Shown here piece by piece: positions 1 through 7,765 of a stretch of 64,000 nt of DNA (the first letter of the stretch is position 1; the number at the start of each line of letters is the position of its first letter). The DNA comes from Rhizobium phaseoli (GTDB taxonomy: Bacteria > Pseudomonadota > Alphaproteobacteria > Rhizobiales > Rhizobiaceae), in NCBI RefSeq assembly GCF_010668805.1, contig NZ_WUFT01000024.1, positions 1 through 64,000 on the forward strand, written 5' to 3'. The notes below the pieces were generated by a model. That model did no database searches, was not told the origin of the DNA, and saw only the letters and a list, made by a program, of their open reading frames with translations. The position numbers were made by a program, and so were the translations under genes.

Positions 1-2
1 TG

Positions 3-98
3 CCATTGTGGTTCGAGCATTACAACACGCTTCACCCGCACAAAGCTTTGGGATATCGATCTCCCCGCGAGTTCTTAAACCGTCAAACAGAAATCTGA
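3..98 (+). mobile_element. 3' end of an IS3-family transposase (OrfB), truncated by the window edge
   Basis: Reading from base 3, the frame encodes a tail with W-F-E-H-Y-N, then R/H-P-H-K-A-L-G-Y-R-S-P-R-E-F, ending at a TGA at 96-98. The YN..HPH..LGY.SP.EF signature is the conserved C-terminal end of DDE transposases of IS3-type elements, after the catalytic Glu region. Only about 31 residues are visible, so neither the group nor the element's integrity can be judged. The GC-poor stretch just after it (about 99-128) probably holds the IS terminal inverted repeat, but without the other end this cannot be confirmed. Confidence 0.75.
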
Positions 99-459
99 TC
101 CTGTCCGGTTTTTATGGGGCAACTCCAGGAAGAACCTTGCTCCGGCGCATGTGTTCCCAATTTTAATATTTCGTGATCTCGTTTCGAAAACAGGGATTGA
201 GGAAGCGGACCGGGCGGGTAGGGAGCTCGCCTGCCGTTTCGTTGGCCATCGGGAGAAAGCGGAAAAATCCCGATGTTCTCCAGCACTGCCGTGTCCGCTT
301 GGCGCGGCCCGCAACCTCGCTTCGACAATGCGGGTGGCGGCAGGAAGGTTCCGCAGTCCAACGGTCCATCCATGCCGGAATGGCCGTTGCAGCCAGCGGG
401 CTCTTTCCAATTGACCTCGTCGCTCTAGCTTAACAGGCATGGAACGAAAGGAGAAACCC
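99..459. other. Gene-free stretch downstream of the IS end
   Basis: About 360 bases without a credible gene. Several overlapping ORFs exist on both strands but none has a good ribosome binding site or recognisable protein features. The first 30 bases probably include the right end of the IS element. A Shine-Dalgarno-like AAAGGAG lies at 447-453, just before the next gene. Confidence 0.5.
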
Positions 460-669
460 ATGTCCGACGCACCGAATACGGCGACCCCGGCGCGAAGAGT
501 GTTGCGTGGCCGCCCCTACAGCATCAGCGAATTTGCCAGGAAATACCGGCTGGATGACGAGGAGGCCAAGCGCCTCTACGAGAAGTTCGGCCCCTCCGCC
601 ACCGAACTCGATCTGTTGATGGCGGCTAAGCGGCGCCCGCCGGGGCTGCCCACCAGCCTCGACGCCTGA
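460..669 (+). CDS. Small hypothetical protein, 69 aa
   Basis: Not recognised with confidence. The ATG at 460 is preferred over the in-frame ATG at 439 because AAAGGAG (447-453) sits 6 bases upstream. The product is soluble and charged, with a helical core (S-I-S-E-F-A-R-K-Y-R, then L-D-D-E-E-A-K-R-L-Y-E-K-F-G) suggestive of a small helix-turn-helix-like fold. The segment E-E-A-K-R-L..F-G-P-S-A-T-E-L resembles short alphaproteobacterial proteins of unknown function. It lies 8 bases upstream of the GFA gene and may be cotranscribed with it. Confidence 0.6.
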   Translation: MSDAPNTATPARRVLRGRPYSISEFARKYRLDDEEAKRLYEKFGPSATELDLLMAAKRRPPGLPTSLDA

Positions 670-677
670 CGGCGGCC

Positions 678-1052
678 ATGCGGATGCGGACCGGAAGCTG
701 CCTGTGCGGGGCGGTTGCCTATCGCGTGGAAGGTGAGCCGCTTCGTGTCGGCCTTTGCCACTGTGCCGATTGCCGCAAATCGAGCGGCTCCGCCTTCGTC
801 TTCTTCGCGGTCTGGCCGCGCCGGGCATTTTCCCACAGCGGCGAGATCGCCACCTTTGCCGGCCGCAGCTTCTGCCCTGCCTGCGGCAGCAGGCTTTTCT
901 GCCTGCAGGAGGAGACGACAGAAATCCGTCTCGGCTCGCTCGACGATCCGCCGACGGACCTTGTCCCGGATCATGAAGTCTGGATCAAGCGACGCGAACC
1001 CTGGCTGCCTCAGCTGCCGAGCGCTGGCCAATTTGGCGAGGATGCCGACTGA
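678..1052 (+). CDS. GFA / CENP-V family zinc protein
   Basis: A 124-aa protein of the glutathione-dependent formaldehyde-activating (GFA) family. The zinc-binding signature is visible: C-L-C-G near residue 8, C-H-C-A-D-C-R-K-S-S-G around residues 27-37, and C-P-A-C-G-S near residue 70. The founding member was proposed to form S-hydroxymethylglutathione, but most relatives have no proven reaction, so the substrate here is unknown. The length is normal for single-domain members. It follows the small hypothetical gene with an 8-base gap. Confidence 0.85.
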   Translation: MRMRTGSCLCGAVAYRVEGEPLRVGLCHCADCRKSSGSAFVFFAVWPRRAFSHSGEIATFAGRSFCPACGSRLFCLQEETTEIRLGSLDDPPTDLVPDHEVWIKRREPWLPQLPSAGQFGEDAD

Positions 1053-1209
1053 CGAGCGCTCCGCGCCAAAACTTGACTTTTCTTACCAATATTTCATTTC
1101 CCCCATCCGCAATTCCGTGCCACTTCGGCGGCAATGATAATGCCCGGTTCATCTGCGCTGTGATTATTTCACTAGAGGGCCAAGGCAGCCACTGACTGAC
1201 GAGGATGAC

Positions 1210-2505
1210 ATGAACGATACCGGAACCGGCAAGAAGACCGGGGCACAGACGAGCGGCGCGTCCGATCTCGCAGCGGTCCTTGCCGCATCGGGACGGCAGG
1301 GCAAGCGCAGCCGCTGGCGCGGACGCCTGCTCATCCTGCTGATTCTCGCCGCTGCTGCAGCAAGCGCTGCATATTTCTATATGGGCCGCGGGGAAAGTGA
1401 AGTGAGCTACGCCACCCAGCCGGCAAAACGCGGCGACCTGACGGTGCTGGTCACCGCCACCGGCTCGGTGCAGCCGACCGAGCAGGTGGATATATCGAGC
1501 GAACTTTCCGGGACGGTCCGCGACGTCAACGTCGATTACAATAGCACGATCAAAGCGGGCGACGTGTTGGCGCTGCTCGATACCAACAAGCTCGAGGCGG
1601 ATGTGAAAAGTTCGCGCGCCAAGCTCAATTCGGCCAAGGCGAATGTCGTCAAGGCGAATGCCGACATGCAATCGGCGGGCACCTCGCTCGAGCGGCTGAA
1701 GAGCCTGGTCAGGAGCAATGTCTCCACCCAGCAGAGCCTCGACGACGCCAGCTACAAATATGATTCCGCCGTCGCCGCCAAACAGATCAACGAAGCCGAG
1801 GTGCTGGCTTCGGAGGCCGACCTGCAGCTTGCCGAGGTCAATCTCGCCAAGGCGAAGATCATCTCGCCGATCGACGGCGTGATCCTCACCCGCGCCGTCA
1901 ATCCGGGTGCGACGGTCGCAGCCTCGCTTTCGGCGCCGATTCTTTTCACCATCGCTGGCGATCTGAAAAAGATGGAGCTGCAGGTCGATGTCGACGAGGC
2001 CGATGTCGGCCAGATCGCCGTCGGCCAGAAGGCGAAGTTTTCGGTCGACGCTTACCCTGACCGCAGCTTTCCCGCCGAGATCGAGCAGATCCGCTTCGCC
2101 TCCGAAGTGGTCAACAATGTCGTGACCTATAAAGCGGTCCTCTCCGTCGACAATGCCGACCTCTTGCTGCGCCCCGGCATGACGGCGACGGCTGACGTCA
2201 CCGTCCAGGCCGTCAAGGATACGCTGATGGTGCCGAACACCGCGCTACGTTATGCTCCGGCGCAGGCCGGAAGGCGCGGCCGCGGCATTTTCGGGATCTT
2301 CGGCCCGCCGCGCCAGCGCGGCGGCGGCAATTCCGGTCAGGCGCTGACGGGCGCTGAGCGGCGCGTCTGGGTGCTGCGCGACGGTCGGCCCACACCGGTC
2401 GTCATCCAGGTCGGCTCGTCCGACGGCCAGTTCACCCAGGTCGTCTCCGGAGACCTCAAAGAAAACGACGCATTGGTGACCGACGCCACGACGCGTGCGA
2501 ACTAG
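1210..2505 (+). CDS. Periplasmic adaptor (HlyD/MacA-like) of an ABC export system
   Basis: A 431-aa membrane fusion protein. It has a short cytoplasmic N-terminus, one membrane segment at about residues 36-57, a biotinyl/lipoyl-like half motif, a helical hairpin around residues 115-210, the second lipoyl half (K-I-I-S-P-I-D-G-V-I-L near 220) and beta-barrel domains. This is the MacA/YknX architecture, bridging an inner-membrane ABC exporter to an outer-membrane channel. A Gly/Arg-rich insertion lies near residues 350-375. The ATPase starts 12 bases downstream and the permease overlaps the ATPase, so all three form an operon. No TolC-like gene is present. The substrate is not evident. Confidence 0.9.
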   Translation: MNDTGTGKKTGAQTSGASDLAAVLAASGRQGKRSRWRGRLLILLILAAAAASAAYFYMGRGESEVSYATQPAKRGDLTVLVTATGSVQPTEQVDISSELSGTVRDVNVDYNSTIKAGDVLALLDTNKLEADVKSSRAKLNSAKANVVKANADMQSAGTSLERLKSLVRSNVSTQQSLDDASYKYDSAVAAKQINEAEVLASEADLQLAEVNLAKAKIISPIDGVILTRAVNPGATVAASLSAPILFTIAGDLKKMELQVDVDEADVGQIAVGQKAKFSVDAYPDRSFPAEIEQIRFASEVVNNVVTYKAVLSVDNADLLLRPGMTATADVTVQAVKDTLMVPNTALRYAPAQAGRRGRGIFGIFGPPRQRGGGNSGQALTGAERRVWVLRDGRPTPVVIQVGSSDGQFTQVVSGDLKENDALVTDATTRAN

Positions 2506-2517
2506 GCGGAGAGACGG

Positions 2518-3234
2518 ATGGCAAGCCCGCCGCTCATCGAATTCAGGCAGGTCTCGAAAATCTACGGCGAGGGTGAGGCGGCGATCCGCGCGCTCGACCA
2601 TGTCGATCTTGCAATCAACGCCCACGAATTCGTCGCGATCATGGGCCCGTCGGGCTCCGGCAAGTCGACGGCGATGAACATTCTCGGCTGTCTCGACGTG
2701 CCGAGTGCTGGCGATTACATCTTCGAAGGCATTCCCACCAGCGGCTTCGACCGAAGCCAGCTGACGCTCCTGCGCCGTCATATGCTCGGCTTCGTCTTCC
2801 AGGGTTTCAACCTCCTGTCACGCACCTCGGCCGTCGAAAATGTCGAGCTGCCGCTGATTTATCGCGGCATGGCGGTGCGCGAGCGGCGCGAACGGGCCCG
2901 CGAAGCCCTGGCGCTGGTCGGCCTCTCCGGCCGCGAACATCACAAGACCCAGGAACTATCAGGCGGCCAGCAGCAGCGCGTCGCCATCGCCCGCGCCATC
3001 GTCACCGAACCGGCGCTGTTGCTCGCCGATGAGCCGACAGGCAACCTCGACACCAAGACCAGCGTCGAGATCATGGATCTGATGACCCGGCTGAACCGCG
3101 AGCAGGGCATCACCATCGTCATGGTCACGCACGAACCCGATATCGCTGCCTATGCGCAGCGGCTGCTGAGATTCGTCGACGGCAAGCTGGAGACCGAGGT
3201 CGAGCACCGGAGGAGGGCGGATCATGTTTTTTGA
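2518..3234 (+). CDS. ABC transporter ATP-binding protein, MacB/LolD type
   Basis: A 238-aa nucleotide-binding subunit. Walker A is G-P-S-G-S-G-K-S-T near residue 43, the ABC signature is L-S-G-G-Q-Q-Q-R near 148, and Walker B ends A-D-E-P-T-G-N-L-D, typical of the LolD/FtsE/MacB branch. It powers the mechanotransmission-type permease encoded next, which overlaps it by 11 bases. In classical MacB the ATPase and permease are fused; here they are separate, as in YknY/YknZ. Confidence 0.92.
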   Translation: MASPPLIEFRQVSKIYGEGEAAIRALDHVDLAINAHEFVAIMGPSGSGKSTAMNILGCLDVPSAGDYIFEGIPTSGFDRSQLTLLRRHMLGFVFQGFNLLSRTSAVENVELPLIYRGMAVRERRERAREALALVGLSGREHHKTQELSGGQQQRVAIARAIVTEPALLLADEPTGNLDTKTSVEIMDLMTRLNREQGITIVMVTHEPDIAAYAQRLLRFVDGKLETEVEHRRRADHVF

Positions 3235-4426
3235 GACGCTGAAACTGGCATTGCGCGCCATCAGCCGCAACATGCTGCGCTCGTTCCTGACTGTGCTCGG
3301 CGTCGTCATCGGCGTCGCCGCCGTCATCGCCCTGGTAACGATCGGCAACGGCACGACCGCGCAGGTCTCGACCGAACTGTCGCGGCTCGGCACCAACATG
3401 CTGTTCGTCCGCCCCGGGCAGTTCGGCCCTGGCCGGGCGAGTTCCGAGGCCAAGCGCTTCAGCGTGAAGGATGTCACCGCCATCCGCGACCAGATCGGCG
3501 GCCTCAGAGCCGTAGCGCCGCTCAACCAGTCCACAGCCACGGTGATTTTCGGCGGCCAAAACCATTCGACCAGCGTCTCCGGCACTACCAATGACTATTT
3601 CGTCGCCCAGGACTGGAGCCTGGCGCTCGGCCGCAATTTCACCCCGGCCGAGGAACGTGGCCAGTCCCGCTGCATCATCGGCGAGACGGTGCGCTCGCAG
3701 CTCTTCGGCGCCGCCGACCCGATCGGCCAGCAGATCCGCGTCGGCAAGGTCTCATGCCCGGTTATCGGCGTGCTCGCCAAGCGCGGCCAGTCCGGCATGG
3801 GCACCGACCAGGACGATGTCGTCATCATGCCGGTCAAGGTGTTCCAGCGGCGCATCAGCGGCAACAGCAATGTGCCGCAGATCATCATCTCGGCGCGCGA
3901 CGGCGTCTCCACAGCCAAGGTGCAGTCCGATGTCGAAGATCTCCTTCGCGAGCGCCGCAAGATCGTGCCCGGCCGGCAGGACGATTTCAACGTCAACGAC
4001 ATGACCCAGATCGCCGAGGCGATGACCGGCACGACGACGCTGTTGACCGGCCTGCTCGGCGCCGTCGCGGCCATCAGCCTGCTCGTCGGCGGCATCGGCA
4101 TCATGAACATCATGCTGGTCTCCGTCACCGAGCGCACCCGAGAAATCGGCATCCGCCTGGCGATCGGCGCGCTCGAAAGCCAGGTGCTCACCCAGTTCCT
4201 GGTCGAAGCGGTGGCGCTGTCGCTGTTCGGCGGCATCACCGGCATCGCCCTCGGCCTCAGCCTCGGCTTCGGCGCCGTAACGCTCCTGAAAGTCCCCTTC
4301 GTCTTCAGCCCGACGATGGTCGCCGTCGCCTTCCTCTTCTCCGCCGCCATCGGCATGATCTTCGGCTATTTCCCGGCGAGAAGGGCTGCGCAGCTCAATC
4401 CGATCGAGGCGCTACGGCATGAGTGA
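3224..4426 (+). CDS. ABC transporter permease, MacB/FtsX family
   Basis: A 400-aa inner-membrane protein. One membrane helix near residues 20-43 is followed by a large periplasmic MacB-PCD-like domain (about 45-270) and three C-terminal helices (about 275-390). The conserved cytoplasmic loop R-T-R-E-I-G-I-R-L-A-I-G-A is present, as is a C-terminal A-R-R-A-A-Q-L-N-P-I-E-A-L-R motif. It partners the ATPase and MacA-like adaptor upstream to export an unknown small molecule, peptide or lipid. It is the last gene of the unit and is followed by a REP-like repeat. Confidence 0.92.
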   Translation: MFFETLKLALRAISRNMLRSFLTVLGVVIGVAAVIALVTIGNGTTAQVSTELSRLGTNMLFVRPGQFGPGRASSEAKRFSVKDVTAIRDQIGGLRAVAPLNQSTATVIFGGQNHSTSVSGTTNDYFVAQDWSLALGRNFTPAEERGQSRCIIGETVRSQLFGAADPIGQQIRVGKVSCPVIGVLAKRGQSGMGTDQDDVVIMPVKVFQRRISGNSNVPQIIISARDGVSTAKVQSDVEDLLRERRKIVPGRQDDFNVNDMTQIAEAMTGTTTLLTGLLGAVAAISLLVGGIGIMNIMLVSVTERTREIGIRLAIGALESQVLTQFLVEAVALSLFGGITGIALGLSLGFGAVTLLKVPFVFSPTMVAVAFLFSAAIGMIFGYFPARRAAQLNPIEALRHE

Positions 4427-4488
4427 CGTGTGATGAACGCGTCATGGCAAAAACGCCGCGAAGGAACTCCTTTCACCCGCCCCACCCT

Positions 4489-4576
4489 CCGTCATGCTCG
4501 GCCTTGAGCCGAGCATCCACATCACATCTACCAGCGGCAGTGGCATGGATCCTCGGCTCAAGGCCGAGGATGACGG
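4489..4576. repeat. REP/BIME-like intergenic element: two inverted copies of a 31-bp hairpin
   Basis: The 31-bp arms at 4489-4519 and 4546-4576 are reverse complements with two differences. Each arm is itself a hairpin (GCTCGGC/GCCGAGC on the left, CCTCGGC/GCCGAGG on the right, loops of 5). The two differences are on opposite sides of the stem and preserve pairing in both copies. The element lies in the gap between the ABC permease and the convergent VOC gene, a typical place for REP-type repeats. Confidence 0.85.
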
Positions 4577-4667
4577 AAACCGGAGTTGGCACTCTTGCCA
4601 AACTCACCCCAATGGGAAGAGCCACGCCGCGTCGGGCGCTTCACCAAAGCGGCACATACCCCCTCGG

Positions 4668-5027
4668 TCAGCTCTTGCGAAAAGCTCGGCTGGACACCGA
4701 GATCGGATTTTGACACGGGTCTTTTGCATTGGCGAACACATAACCGTCAGCCTTATGAACAGCGCCGAATTCCAGGCCATTCTCTGCACATCGCATGCAA
4801 AAGGCTTCGACGTCCTCTACGTCGAATACGAGCTTGACGATGGATTGGCCGCTACGCTGCCCCTTGGCAGCCTGATGAAGCATTATATTCGCGCCGCCGT
4901 CTTGGGCGACGAGTTCAACGATCCTGTCGTCAGGCAGGCCGGTCGCCTTGAAATCGAAGTGCTTCTCATAAAACCGCGCCGTGTCCTCGACATTCGCGGC
5001 ATAGATCACCAGTCTGTTGAGCGGCAT
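4668..5027 (-). CDS. VOC-superfamily (glyoxalase/bleomycin-resistance fold) protein
   Basis: A 119-aa protein opening with L-V-I-Y-A-A-N-V-E-D-T-A-R-F-Y-E-K-H-F-D, the hallmark of the first beta-alpha-beta unit of vicinal-oxygen-chelate proteins. A second half follows (V-K-L-V-F-D-V-E-D-V-E-A-F), then G-Y-V-F-A-N-A-K-D-P-C-Q-N-P. The usual C-terminal metal-binding Glu is hard to place, so it may not be a classical glyoxalase. It is divergent from the GntR gene at 5209, which may control it. Substrate unknown. Confidence 0.8.
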   Translation of the reverse strand: MPLNRLVIYAANVEDTARFYEKHFDFKATGLPDDRIVELVAQDGGANIMLHQAAKGQRSGQSIVKLVFDVEDVEAFCMRCAENGLEFGAVHKADGYVFANAKDPCQNPISVSSRAFRKS

Positions 5028-5176
5028 GATGGCGCCCTCCGATAAGGTTCAGTCCACAAGAGTAGAAAGACATGGGACGCACCCAAGTCGCCCAAATTCA
5101 CGCCGCTGTTATCTATTTGTCTCTATTCTGATATTTCAATGCTGACTTGTCTTCGGTTTTTGACCGTGCCACTATG

Positions 5177-5186
5177 TGATATATCA
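5177..5186. promoter_or_regulatory. Perfect 10-bp palindrome, candidate GntR operator
   Basis: TGATATATCA is fully palindromic and lies 23 bases upstream of the GntR start, in the gap shared with the divergent VOC gene. GntR-family regulators commonly bind short AT-centred palindromes in their own promoters. The assignment is inference from position and symmetry. Confidence 0.4.
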
Positions 5187-5208
5187 GATTCAGGCATTGG
5201 ACTCCAGC

Positions 5209-5823
5209 ATGCAGACGTCACAGAGCCATCTTGCCTATCTCGCGCTCGAGCATCTGATCGTCACGCTGGCGCTGAAGCCTGGGGCGCTGGTTACCGAAAA
5301 GCAGTTGATCGATATGGCGGGCCATGGGCGTACGCCGGTGCGCGAGGCCATTCAAAAACTTGCCTGGCAGGGGCTGATCCTGGTGAAGCCGCGTGTCGGG
5401 CTGCAAGTGGCCGAGATCGCGCCTGGAGATCACGGCAATGTCATGCAGGTGCGCCGTGAGCTGGAGCCGATTGCAGCGAGCCTCGTTGCCGAACATGCAA
5501 CGGACGAGCAGCGTGCGCGTCTCAGCGACTGCGCCAGGGCGATGGAGGAATGCACCGTCACCGGCGATCTCGCCGGCTTCTTCGGCGCCGACAAGGCCTT
5601 CGACGAAATCCTCGAAGATGCCTGCCCGAACGGCTTCATCATGGCGGCGCTCGGCCCGGTGCAGACGCATGCGCGTCGCCTCTGGTACTCGACGGCAAAC
5701 CCGGAGCGCATGGACCGCGCCACTGCGCTGCATGTCGCCGTCATCCGCGCCATCCATCAGGGCAGGGCGGATGAGGCGCGCACCGCCATGGCGGTGCTCA
5801 TCGACTATCTCGCCCACACATAG
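5209..5823 (+). CDS. GntR-family transcriptional regulator (FCD/FadR-like)
   Basis: A 204-aa regulator. The N-terminal winged helix includes P-G-A-L-V-T-E-K-Q-L and G-R-T-P-V-R-E-A-I-Q-K-L-A, the canonical GntR recognition-helix region. The C-terminal all-helical FCD-like ligand domain starts near residue 75 (R-R-E-L-E-P-I-A-A-S-L-V). ATG 5209 is chosen; an upstream GTG at 5176 would overlap the palindrome at 5177-5186. Ligand unknown. It is convergent with fpr across a bidirectional hairpin. Confidence 0.88.
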   Translation: MQTSQSHLAYLALEHLIVTLALKPGALVTEKQLIDMAGHGRTPVREAIQKLAWQGLILVKPRVGLQVAEIAPGDHGNVMQVRRELEPIAASLVAEHATDEQRARLSDCARAMEECTVTGDLAGFFGADKAFDEILEDACPNGFIMAALGPVQTHARRLWYSTANPERMDRATALHVAVIRAIHQGRADEARTAMAVLIDYLAHT

Positions 5824-5846
5824 AAACGGCCCCGTTTTCGGAGCCG
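5824..5846. terminator. Bidirectional hairpin between convergent gntR and fpr
   Basis: CGGCCCCG (5827-5834), loop TTTT, CGGAGCCG (5839-5846): an 8-bp stem with one G-T pair. On the minus strand it is followed by TTTCTA, so it more probably ends fpr transcription. Confidence 0.55.
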
Positions 5847-5873
5847 CTGTCAGATCGGATTGTCGGAAAAACG

Positions 5874-6686
5874 TCAGCCGACGAAAGCGCGCTCGATAAC
5901 GAATTCGGCAGGCTTGCTGTTGGCGCCTTCATAGAGGCCGGCCTTTTCGAGCAGTTCCTTGGTATCCTTCAACATCGCCGAGGAACCGCAGATCATGCCG
6001 CGGTCGATCACTGGGTCGAGCGGCGGCACGCCGAGATCGGTAAACAGCTTGCCTGAGGAGATCAGGTCGGTGATGCGGCCGCGATATTCGAAATCCTCGC
6101 GCGTCACCGTCGGATAATGCCGCAGCTTGTCGCCGACGACTTCCTTCAGCAATTCGTCATTCTGGATCTCGTGCACGAGGTCGAAACCGTATTTCAGCTC
6201 GGCGACATCGCGAGTCGTATGGGTGAGGATGACTTCCTCGAACTTCTCATAGGTCTCTGGATCGCGGATCAGGCTGGCGAAAGGCGCAATGCCCGTTCCC
6301 GTCGAGAACATGTAGAGACGGCGGCCCGGCGTCAGCGCATCGAGCACCAGCGTGCCGGTCGGCTTCTTGCGCATCAATACCTGGTCGCCGGGCTTGATCG
6401 CCTGCAGATGCGAGGTGAGCGGGCCGTCCGGCACCTTGATCGAGAAGAATTCGAGCTCTTCGGCCCAGGCGGGGCTGGCGATCGAATAGGCGCGGAAAAC
6501 CGGTTTGCCCTCGACCATCAGGCCGATCATCGCGAATTCGCCGGAACGGAAACGGAAGCCCTGCGGCCGGGTCATCGTGAAGCGGAAGAGCCGGTCGGTG
6601 TAATGCGTCACATCGAGCACCGTCTCGGCGTAGACGCCGGCGGGGATGGACGAGGCGAAGTCTTCGGTCTTTGCAGGCGCGTTCAT
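5874..6686 (-). CDS. fpr: Ferredoxin/flavodoxin-NADP+ reductase
   Basis: A 270-aa flavoenzyme that exchanges electrons between NADPH and ferredoxin or flavodoxin. The FAD-binding motif R-A-Y-S-I-A-S-P is seen near residue 75, the NADP-binding segment G-T-G-I-A-P-F-A-S-L near 136, and C-G-S-S-A-M near 225. The C-terminus ends A-F-V-G, as in bacterial subclass-I Fpr proteins, where the terminal residues stack on FAD. The start at 6686 (MNAPAKTEDF) is chosen because the upstream extension looks non-coding. Divergent from pcs with about 350 bases between starts. Confidence 0.93.
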   Translation of the reverse strand: MNAPAKTEDFASSIPAGVYAETVLDVTHYTDRLFRFTMTRPQGFRFRSGEFAMIGLMVEGKPVFRAYSIASPAWAEELEFFSIKVPDGPLTSHLQAIKPGDQVLMRKKPTGTLVLDALTPGRRLYMFSTGTGIAPFASLIRDPETYEKFEEVILTHTTRDVAELKYGFDLVHEIQNDELLKEVVGDKLRHYPTVTREDFEYRGRITDLISSGKLFTDLGVPPLDPVIDRGMICGSSAMLKDTKELLEKAGLYEGANSKPAEFVIERAFVG

Positions 6687-7035
6687 TGCGGTAGCGGATC
6701 CCGTATTCGTCGGATGAACTGTCGGATGCGAGCGAGATATTACAAATCGGGCTCGAATTAAAGGTATTCCATTCCACGCAGCACTCCTGAAGGGAAATAT
6801 GCATGTCATTGTCAGGATTCAATGGCTCGCGGGCAATGTCGTATTTCCCGCTGGCGAAGCCCGGCAAAGGATGCATATTAAGGCGGCGCGCCTGGACTGC
6901 AGGCCGATTTTCGGCAAAAACGGTGCGACAACAAAGACCTACGGCGTCGGGACCCGATTCATGAAGAGGGATCCGGTGATGGTTGGCGAAAAAAGATGCT
7001 TGCCGGGGCGAGCGCGATAGGGCGGTCGGGGGAAT

Positions 7036-7764
7036 ATGAAGATTTTTAAGTACAAGCGCGTTCCTTACGCGGAGATGCGCGCCTTTTCCGTCCATATCCT
7101 GACGGCCTCCGGCTCTTTCCTTGCCTTTCTCGGCGTCGTTGCCGCCGCCGAGCACCGCTTCATCGACATGTTCTGGTGGCTGGGCCTTGCCCTGCTCGTC
7201 GACGGCATAGATGGGCCGATCGCCCGCAAGGTGCGCGTCAAGGAAGTGCTGCCGAACTGGTCTGGCGATACGCTCGACAATATCATCGATTACGTCACCT
7301 ATGTGCTGCTGCCGGCCTTCGCGCTCTATCAGAGCGGCATGATCGGCGAGCCCTGGTCCTTTGTCGCCGCCGGCATGATCGTCATCTCGAGCGCCATTTA
7401 CTATGCCGATATGGGCATGAAGACCGACGAGTATTTCTTCTCCGGCTTCCCCGTCGTCTGGAACATGATCGTTTTCACGCTGTTCGTCATCGATGCCAGT
7501 GCGACGACGGCGCTCGCTGTCGTGGCGGTTTCGGTGGTGCTGACCTTCCTGCCGATCAATTTCCTGCACCCGGTCCGCGTCAAAAGGCTGCGCCCGCTCA
7601 ATCTCGGCGTCTTCTTCCTGTGGTCGGCGCTCGGCATTTTTTCGCTGCTGATGCACTTCGACACGCCGGAATGGGCGCTCATTCTCTTTATCGTGACCGG
7701 GCTCTATCTTTACGTCATCGGCGCGGTGCTGCAATTCTTCCCCGCCCTTGGACGCGAAGCATAG
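7036..7764 (+). CDS. pcs: Phosphatidylcholine synthase
   Basis: A 242-aa membrane enzyme condensing choline with CDP-diacylglycerol to give phosphatidylcholine and CMP, a pathway found in rhizobia and other host-associated bacteria. The CDP-alcohol phosphotransferase signature is present (D-G-x3-A-R-x8-G-x3-D-x3-D), as D-G-I-D-G-P-I-A-R then G-D-T-L-D-N-I-I-D around residues 57-87. The rest is a series of hydrophobic helices, the last ending near residue 237. GGGGGAAT lies directly before the ATG. The next gene starts 1 base after the stop. Confidence 0.95.
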   Translation: MKIFKYKRVPYAEMRAFSVHILTASGSFLAFLGVVAAAEHRFIDMFWWLGLALLVDGIDGPIARKVRVKEVLPNWSGDTLDNIIDYVTYVLLPAFALYQSGMIGEPWSFVAAGMIVISSAIYYADMGMKTDEYFFSGFPVVWNMIVFTLFVIDASATTALAVVAVSVVLTFLPINFLHPVRVKRLRPLNLGVFFLWSALGIFSLLMHFDTPEWALILFIVTGLYLYVIGAVLQFFPALGREA

Positions 7765-7765
7765 G

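Noticed and set aside
75..461. Overlapping ORFs on both strands near the left edge
   Set aside because: No ribosome sites, no homology-like features, mutually overlapping.
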